This document shows, one piece after another, positions 13,019-17,761 of a stretch of DNA of 17,761 nt; within the stretch, counting starts at the first letter, position 1, and each line of letters opens with the position of its first letter. Origin of the DNA: Acidobacteriota bacterium (GTDB lineage: Bacteria > Acidobacteriota > UBA6911 > JACQSX01); contig JACQGG010000157.1 of assembly GCA_016199665.1 (NCBI GenBank), positions 1-17,761 of the forward strand, in the 5' to 3' direction. The notes under the pieces are model-generated. The model had not been told where the DNA came from and searched no databases. It saw nothing but the letters and a program-made list of their open reading frames with translations. Made by a program: the position numbers and the translations under genes.

Positions 13019-16000
13019 TCAATTGAAGTTGACCGAGACCACCTGGCTGACACCCGGCTCCTCCATGGTAATGCCGTAGATGCTGCGGGATATTTCCATG
13101 GTTCGCTTGTTATGAGTGATAATGATGAATTGAGTCAACTCGCTCATATGCCGCACCAGGTGGGTGAAACGCGCGATATTGGCCTCGTCCAGCGGCGCGT
13201 CCACTTCATCCAGCACGCAGAAAGGGCTGGGTCGGTACTTGAAGATCGCAATCAGCAGGGCAAATGCGATCAGCGCTTTTTCACCTCCCGAAAGCAGCAT
13301 TATGTTTTGGAGTTTCTTGCCGGGAGGCTGGGCGAAAATGTCGATGCCGCTCTCCAGAGTATCGGCCTCATCCAGCAGTTGCATCCCGCACTCGCCGCCG
13401 CCAAAAAGAAGCTGAAACGTCGACTTGAAGTGCGTGTTTATGGCTTCAAATGCCTCCAAGAACTGGTCGCGCGAATGTTTGTTGATTTCCTGAATGGCCT
13501 GCTGCGTATCGGCGATTGACCGCTCTATGTCTTCTCGCTGCCGGGTGAGAAAGCTAAAGCGCTCTTCATTTTCCCGGTATTCTTCGAGGGCGCTCATATT
13601 GATCGGACCAAACTCCTCGACTTTGACCTTGAGACGCTCAAACTCCGCTTTGACATCTTCGCAGCTCCGCTCCTGCCAGCCTTGCGGGACGGGGGCCGCA
13701 AGCTCTTCCAGGGGAACGCCAAACTCATCCAGGCAATGCATCCGCATATGGTCCAAGTCACTCCCCAGGCGCGCCAGGGTGACTTCCAGCTGCATTCGCC
13801 GTTCCATGGCGGATTCTTTGGCGCGGTGCGCCTGCTCCAGCGTCTCCAGGGTCCCCTGCTGCTCTTTTTCAAGGACGACCGCCTCTGCCTTTCTCCTGTT
13901 CAAGGTACTTTCCAATGCAAGCCTGCGGCTGCTCGACTGAACTGCCCGGGTCTCCAGCTGCTGATTGGAACTTTGCAACTCTTCAATGCGGGACACCAGG
14001 GCGTCACACTGCTCTCTTTCCCTTTGCCAGCGGCCCGCCCAGTGCGCTTCTTCTTCGGTCAGGCGCGTCCACTCCTGATCCGCACCGTGCTTGCGCTCCA
14101 GTTTGGCAGCCAGATCGGAATGGTTTTCCGACAGCAGGCGCCCCAGCTCCTGCCCCCGCGCCCGCAACGCGGTCAAATTCTCCTGGACCCGGCCGAACTC
14201 CCGCTCGCGATCTATGCCGGTCTGCGACAATTGGTCAAGCTCCAGGTCAATCCGCCCGGATTCCTCACGCAGCTTTCCGCGGTCAAACCGCATTTGCTCC
14301 AGCTCATTGTTGAACACGCGTGCCGCCTGTTCTTCACGCTGCAGGTCGGCCAGCAGCCGGTTGTACTCGTGCTGGGCGGAAATCAGCTCCTTCTCTTGGC
14401 GATGAATCTCGCCGCGCTGGTCTTTCTGCTCCTGTCCGAGACGGGTGCGTTCTTCCCCGGCACGCCCCAGACGGTCTTGCGCGTCCTGAATCTGACGCTG
14501 CAGCCCATCGACGCAGGCGATCAATTCGCGTTTTTCACGCTTGAGCGCCAGCAGTCCGGAAGTGTGGGAAGACTCCCCGATTCCGGAAATGACCCCCCGC
14601 TGCGTCCAGGCCTCGCCCGCCAATGTCACAAAGACAGACTCAGGGTATTGCTCTCCCAGCCGCTGCGCCTGTCCGATGTCCTGAACCACCACGGCGTTTG
14701 CATACTGCGGCAGCGCGCGGTAGAATGCTTTTCTGACCGGTTCTTCCATCCTCAAGAGGTTGCCCAGCGTTCCGATGATCCCCCGGGTCAGGTCCGTCTC
14801 CGGATGTCCATTGCCATTGCCGCTGAATCCGTTCTCCGAAGCAATCGCCAGAAACGTGCATTTGCCGGCGCGACTTTCACGCAATTGCTGAAGGCCACTG
14901 GCCGCGTCGGAAAGGCCCTCAACCAGAACGAATTCAAGCTCCTTGTCCAGAAACGTCTCCACCAGCGCCTCATACTCAGGGTCGGTTTCCACATGATCGG
15001 CCAGCGTGCCTGACGAGCGCAAAGATTTGCGCTGCTGTATGAAGGTAAGAAATTTCTGCACTCCTTCCGAGTAATTGGCACGACGCACTTCGATCTCCTC
15101 AATGGAAGTCAGCCGGTGCTGGTAGCCGCTGCGCCGCTCTCTGAGCGCCAGCAGTTCCGCCTCAGCGGCGGATTCCAGGTTGAGGGCCTCGGAAAAAGCC
15201 TGTTCCAGTTCCCGTTCCCGCTGCGCGTGCCGCTCAATCTGCTGTTGGATCTGCCGGCACCGGTCCAAGGCGGCCGCTTCCGCCTGCTGCAAGTCGGCAG
15301 AGCGGCGGCTCAGCTTTTCCCGATCGCCAAGCACCCGGGCCTCTCGCGCCTCCAGCGAGGCAAGATCGGCTTCAATTTGCGCCCGCTGGTTCTTCAGGGT
15401 CGCTTTTTGTCCCACTTCTTCCAGGCTGTAATGGCGCACCTGGTCCAGCCTTTCCTCCAGGCGGTCGATCTGTCTTTGGACATCCCGATGTTCCGCCCGG
15501 AACTGGTCCATCCGTGCGCGGATGGCGCTCAGCTCGCGCTCGAGATCCTCGCGCAGGCACCCTTTGGCCTGAAACTGGCCGCGGATTTCCGAGAGGCGCC
15601 GCTCACCTTCAGCGATATCCTGCCGCAAGGTCTCCACCTGGGAATGCATCATGAGAATCTGTTGCTGCTGCGACTGGCGCGTCTGGATGTTCTTTTCCAG
15701 TTCCAAAGCCGTCGCCGCGAGCTGCTCCCGGCATTCCTCCAACTGGCGCATCAGTTCAGCATGGCGAAGATTAGCCTGCTGCACGGATTGTTCCGCCGCA
15801 CGCTGCGACTCCACCGCTGCATTCTCCTCCGCCTGAGAGGCCTGCAGCTCCACATGGAGCTGGTCCACGTCAGCGCGCAATCGCCGATAGTCCCGGTGCA
15901 GCTTGACGCGATGGAAGGAGCGCATTTCTTCGCGCAAGCGGGCAAATGCGTGCGCGCGGCCTGCCTGTCGCTTCAGAGAACGAAGCTGCCGTTCAATCTC

Positions 16001-16603
16001 TCCGATAATGTCGTGAATCCGGAGCAGGTTCTGGTGTGCCAGCTCCAACTTTATTTCCGCAGACTTCTTGCGCTGCTTAAAGGTGATGATCTTGGCCGCT
16101 TCTTCGATCAGACTGCGCCGTTCCATCGGCTTGGACGTGAGGATGGATCCGATGCGGCCCTGCTCGATGATTGCGTAGCTGGTAAATCCCAGGCCGGTCC
16201 CTTCAAAAGTCTGATGGATGTCAAGCAAGCGACAACGCCGGTTGTTGATCAAATACTCACTCTCTCCGGAACGGTACAGCCTTCGGGCGACCGAGATGTT
16301 GTCCACCGGGATGCCATCATCGGGAACATTGAGCGCCTTGACCGGCTTCAGGGTCAGGGCCGCCTCTACGAACCCGAGGGGCTTGCGGGCCACGGTACCG
16401 TTGAAGATGACATCCTCCATTTTTTCGCCGCGAAGACTTCTGGGACGCTGTTCTCCCAGCACCCAGCTAATGGCATCGGCGACGTTGCTCTTGCCGCAGC
16501 CGTTGGGTCCGACGATCGAGGTAATCTGGTCGTTAAAGAGAATGGACGTCTTGTCGCAAAATGACTTGAATCCCACCAACTCCAGTGATTCCAGTTTGTG
16601 CAT
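13019..16603 (-). CDS. smc: chromosome segregation/condensation protein SMC
   Basis: A full-length 1194-residue SMC ATPase. It forms the core of bacterial condensin with ScpA and ScpB (not in the window), and organises and segregates the chromosome. The order is complete: N-terminal head with Walker A GPNGCGKSN (32-40) and Q-loop IIEQGRIG (about 145-152); long coiled coil (about 160-510); hinge (about 525-675) including GTLADHVETDPEYEALVETFL and GKCTFLA; returning coiled coil (about 685-1020); and C-terminal head with ABC signature LSGGEKALIAFALL (from 1104) and Walker B PFCVLDEVDAPLD (1127-1139, catalytic E1133). It starts at ATG 16603 with AGAGGG (16609-16614) five bases upstream. The coiled coils explain the long run of Glu, Arg, Gln and Leu codons. 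It is divergent from mobA across a 364-bp gap. Confidence 0.98.
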   Translation of the reverse strand: MHKLESLELVGFKSFCDKTSILFNDQITSIVGPNGCGKSNVADAISWVLGEQRPRSLRGEKMEDVIFNGTVARKPLGFVEAALTLKPVKALNVPDDGIPVDNISVARRLYRSGESEYLINNRRCRLLDIHQTFEGTGLGFTSYAIIEQGRIGSILTSKPMERRSLIEEAAKIITFKQRKKSAEIKLELAHQNLLRIHDIIGEIERQLRSLKRQAGRAHAFARLREEMRSFHRVKLHRDYRRLRADVDQLHVELQASQAEENAAVESQRAAEQSVQQANLRHAELMRQLEECREQLAATALELEKNIQTRQSQQQQILMMHSQVETLRQDIAEGERRLSEIRGQFQAKGCLREDLERELSAIRARMDQFRAEHRDVQRQIDRLEERLDQVRHYSLEEVGQKATLKNQRAQIEADLASLEAREARVLGDREKLSRRSADLQQAEAAALDRCRQIQQQIERHAQRERELEQAFSEALNLESAAEAELLALRERRSGYQHRLTSIEEIEVRRANYSEGVQKFLTFIQQRKSLRSSGTLADHVETDPEYEALVETFLDKELEFVLVEGLSDAASGLQQLRESRAGKCTFLAIASENGFSGNGNGHPETDLTRGIIGTLGNLLRMEEPVRKAFYRALPQYANAVVVQDIGQAQRLGEQYPESVFVTLAGEAWTQRGVISGIGESSHTSGLLALKREKRELIACVDGLQRQIQDAQDRLGRAGEERTRLGQEQKDQRGEIHRQEKELISAQHEYNRLLADLQREEQAARVFNNELEQMRFDRGKLREESGRIDLELDQLSQTGIDREREFGRVQENLTALRARGQELGRLLSENHSDLAAKLERKHGADQEWTRLTEEEAHWAGRWQREREQCDALVSRIEELQSSNQQLETRAVQSSSRRLALESTLNRRKAEAVVLEKEQQGTLETLEQAHRAKESAMERRMQLEVTLARLGSDLDHMRMHCLDEFGVPLEELAAPVPQGWQERSCEDVKAEFERLKVKVEEFGPINMSALEEYRENEERFSFLTRQREDIERSIADTQQAIQEINKHSRDQFLEAFEAINTHFKSTFQLLFGGGECGMQLLDEADTLESGIDIFAQPPGKKLQNIMLLSGGEKALIAFALLIAIFKYRPSPFCVLDEVDAPLDEANIARFTHLVRHMSELTQFIIITHNKRTMEISRSIYGITMEEPGVSQVVSVNFN

Positions 16604-16812
16604 GCAATCCCTCTGTCTTCAGGAAGTCATTGCCAGATCAGCCTGCAAAAGGCCCTCTATGTCTGATGGCTCGCGCGCCTTTGTGGCCGGACAGGCCAAC
16701 AAGAGAACCAACCCGGAAACGGCGGGAGCGGCGCCCGGGCGGCCGACGTTCCCCCTCTGCCGGAAGCCGCGCGGCAAACCGATGCCCTGTGGCATGGTAA
16801 CACAACTTTCCG

Positions 16813-16853
16813 CAAGATGTTGATACCATTTTGAAAACATACCCAACATCTTG
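16813..16853. promoter_or_regulatory. 10-bp inverted repeat, possible operator
   Basis: CAAGATGTTG (16813-16822) and CAACATCTTG (16844-16853) are exact inverted copies, 31 bp from centre to centre, about three turns of the helix. The spacing suits two dimeric regulator sites or a DNA loop better than a terminator: there is no T-run. Function unknown. Confidence 0.4.
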
Positions 16854-16956
16854 TGGCGCTCCGAGACAGGATCACCCAAGCTGTCGCACAATCAAGCCGA
16901 CCACACGCCCACAGGGAGGTAGACCTGAATTCACCTTAGAGGGTAACCTGGAAAGC

Positions 16957-16960
16957 GGAG
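16957..16960 (+). promoter_or_regulatory. ribosome-binding site deciding the mobA TTG start
   Basis: GGAG seven bases before TTG 16968. No ATG or GTG start is available upstream of the conserved LAGGRSRRMG loop with comparable context. Confidence 0.55.
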
Positions 16961-16967
16961 AAGAGCA

Positions 16968-17564
16968 TTGCGAAGAGAGCGCGAACCAGCCAACGGTTTC
17001 GTACTGGCGGGGGGCAGAAGTCGCCGCATGGGTCTTGACAAAGGCTCAATCCTGCTGGGGAACCGGCCGCTGGTTCAGATTGCGGCGGACCTGCTGGCTG
17101 GAATCTGCCTGCAGGTTTTTGTTCTTGCCCCTGCCGGTCGGTATGCATTTCTGAATCTGCCCCATGTTCCTGACAGGTTCGCGGACGGGGGGCCGCTGGT
17201 GGGTCTGATCTCGGGACTGGAGAGCAGTGACACCAACCTCAACCTCTTCCTGCCGTGCGACATGCCGTTTCTCACGCAAGAAATCATGCTTCGGATCCTG
17301 GAACATGCCGCGGGAACGGATGCGGCAGTCCCTCAGGACCGGATGGGGAGATGGTTCCCCCTTTCTGCCGCCTATCGCCGAAGTTGCATCCCAGCCATCG
17401 AAGAAAGTCTGCAGGATGGAAACCGCAGAGCCGACAGCTTCTTCAACCGGGTGGTCGTGCGGCCCGTTCTCACGCAAGATTACCCCGAGTCCCTTTTTGC
17501 AAACATCCACTCTCCGGCGGACCTGGCGCAGGTTTGCGGCAGCGGTGAAACACCTTCAAGCTGA
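16968..17564 (+). CDS. mobA: molybdenum cofactor guanylyltransferase
   Basis: A 198-residue nucleotidyltransferase of the MobA type. It joins GMP from GTP to molybdopterin-Mo, giving the guanine-dinucleotide cofactor used by DMSO-reductase-family enzymes such as formate dehydrogenases and nitrate reductases. Visible motifs are the GTP-binding loop FVLAGGRSRRMGLDKG (11-26), DRFADGGPLVGLISGL (69-84) with the conserved 'GPL.G' stretch, the metal-site motif FLPCDMPFL (94-102), and the C-terminal FANIHSPADL in place of the usual NINTPEDL. The start is TTG 16968 with GGAG seven bases upstream. A MobA-related CMP (MocA) or small NTP-transferase role is possible but less likely. No other molybdopterin gene is in view. 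It converges with the partial gene at the right edge. Confidence 0.9.
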   Translation: MRREREPANGFVLAGGRSRRMGLDKGSILLGNRPLVQIAADLLAGICLQVFVLAPAGRYAFLNLPHVPDRFADGGPLVGLISGLESSDTNLNLFLPCDMPFLTQEIMLRILEHAAGTDAAVPQDRMGRWFPLSAAYRRSCIPAIEESLQDGNRRADSFFNRVVVRPVLTQDYPESLFANIHSPADLAQVCGSGETPSS

Positions 17565-17635
17565 TGTGACCTCCCGGAGGAGTTCGACTGGGCGGCAATC
17601 CGGGCGGTGACGCAGAGTTTCACATGACTTCTCTT

Positions 17636-17761
17636 TCAGCGTTGCGCGCTATCTCCGGTCTCTGCCTGCCCTGCCCGCGGGATCTCATCGGGCCCGGGCA
17701 GGGGCGGCGCGATCCCGTGTTCCTGCTGGCGGTAATGGCTGTAAATAAGGTAGAGCCCCAG
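17636..17761 (-). CDS. unidentified protein, C-terminal 41 residues (5' end outside window)
   Basis: The minus-strand frame entering from the window edge is open to TGA at 17636-17638. Its first residues, LGLYLIYSHYRQQEHG, look like the end of a membrane helix followed by a basic-polar cytoplasmic edge. The rest is a proline- and acid-rich tail (APPLPGPDEIPRA). This would suit the C-terminus of a multi-helix membrane protein. The family cannot be named from this fragment. The tail is partly encoded by an inverted repeat (17669-17677 with 17695-17703). It converges with mobA, leaving 71 bp between the two stops. Confidence 0.5.
   Translation of the reverse strand: MGLYLIYSHYRQQEHGIAPPLPGPDEIPRAGQAETGDSAQR

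Larger units (their letters stand above)
16604..16967. other. divergent non-coding region between smc and mobA
   Basis: A 364-bp stretch between two divergently transcribed genes. It must hold the promoter of mobA and probably that of smc, but I could not find a convincing -35/-10 pair. Its clearest structure is a perfect 10-bp inverted repeat at 16813-16853. A minus-strand open frame (16619-16891, 90 codons) runs through it but has no recognisable domain and ends just before the smc ribosome-binding site; I do not call it a gene. Confidence 0.55.

Noticed and set aside
13682..16564. Two long plus-strand frames (443 and 482 codons) opposite smc
   Set aside because: They mirror the coiled-coil coding bias of smc (runs of leucine, glutamine and alanine) and carry no domain of their own.
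16619..16891. Minus-strand 90-codon frame upstream of smc with a hydrophobic stretch resembling a lipoprotein signal
   Set aside because: The hydrophobic part lies late in the frame, little follows it, the dyad runs through its start, and no ribosome-binding site is visible. A tiny exported peptide cannot be excluded but is not supported.
1..17761. CRISPR arrays, insertion sequences, tRNA and rRNA genes
   Set aside because: I saw no regularly spaced repeats, no transposase-like frame with terminal inverted repeats, and no tRNA-like or rRNA-like sequence. The tandem tracts near lat are too short and irregular to be CRISPR.

Overview
The window looks like chromosomal DNA from a free-living, moderately GC-rich bacterium. 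Its mix of genes (SMC, GroES/GroEL under a CIRCE element, an actinobacterial-type lysine 6-aminotransferase, a stand-alone Fis-like helix-turn-helix protein behind a PHP phosphoesterase, a VapBC pair, and runs of degenerate short-period repeats between genes) would fit an Acidobacteriota or related lineage. That placement is an inference; no rRNA or other marker here settles it.

Left part (1-2759, plus strand): the 3' end of a gene for a LamG/concanavalin-A-like lectin-fold protein, then a GTG-started, 696-residue polytopic membrane protein. The latter has the look of a GT-C type glycosyltransferase and is visibly poorer in GC than the genes to its right. Together they suggest a surface-glycan or exoprotein region.

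Middle part (2905-10705, minus strand), in transcription order from the right: groES and groEL, driven by a perfect sigma-70-type promoter overlapping a perfect CIRCE operator and closed by a textbook intrinsic terminator; an ArnT/PMT-like GT39 membrane glycosyltransferase; a vapBC toxin-antitoxin pair with ATGA overlap; cysS with its own predicted promoter; and lat (L-lysine 6-transaminase). The lat gene is bracketed by short degenerate repeats, one of which lies inside its N-terminal coding sequence.

Right part (10828-16603, minus strand): smc, then purC, a TrpH/YciV-type PHP phosphoesterase (ATGA overlap with purC) and a small Fis-type DNA-binding protein 9 bp further on. The last three read as one operon; smc, 140 bp upstream of purC, may or may not be part of it.

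Far right (16604-17761): a 364-bp non-coding divergent region with a perfect 10-bp inverted repeat, mobA (molybdenum cofactor guanylyltransferase, TTG start with a good ribosome-binding site) on the plus strand, and the C-terminal end of an unidentified, probably membrane-anchored protein entering from the right on the minus strand.

Most of the window is ordinary housekeeping. The points worth a second look are the repeat-bracketed lat gene and its disputed start, the internally duplicated N-terminus of the GT-C-like protein, the tandem octamer in front of vapB, the REP-like hairpin that forms the tail of the GT39 protein, and the dyad between smc and mobA. I found no convincing evidence of a new multi-gene system, CRISPR array, insertion sequence, tRNA or rRNA.
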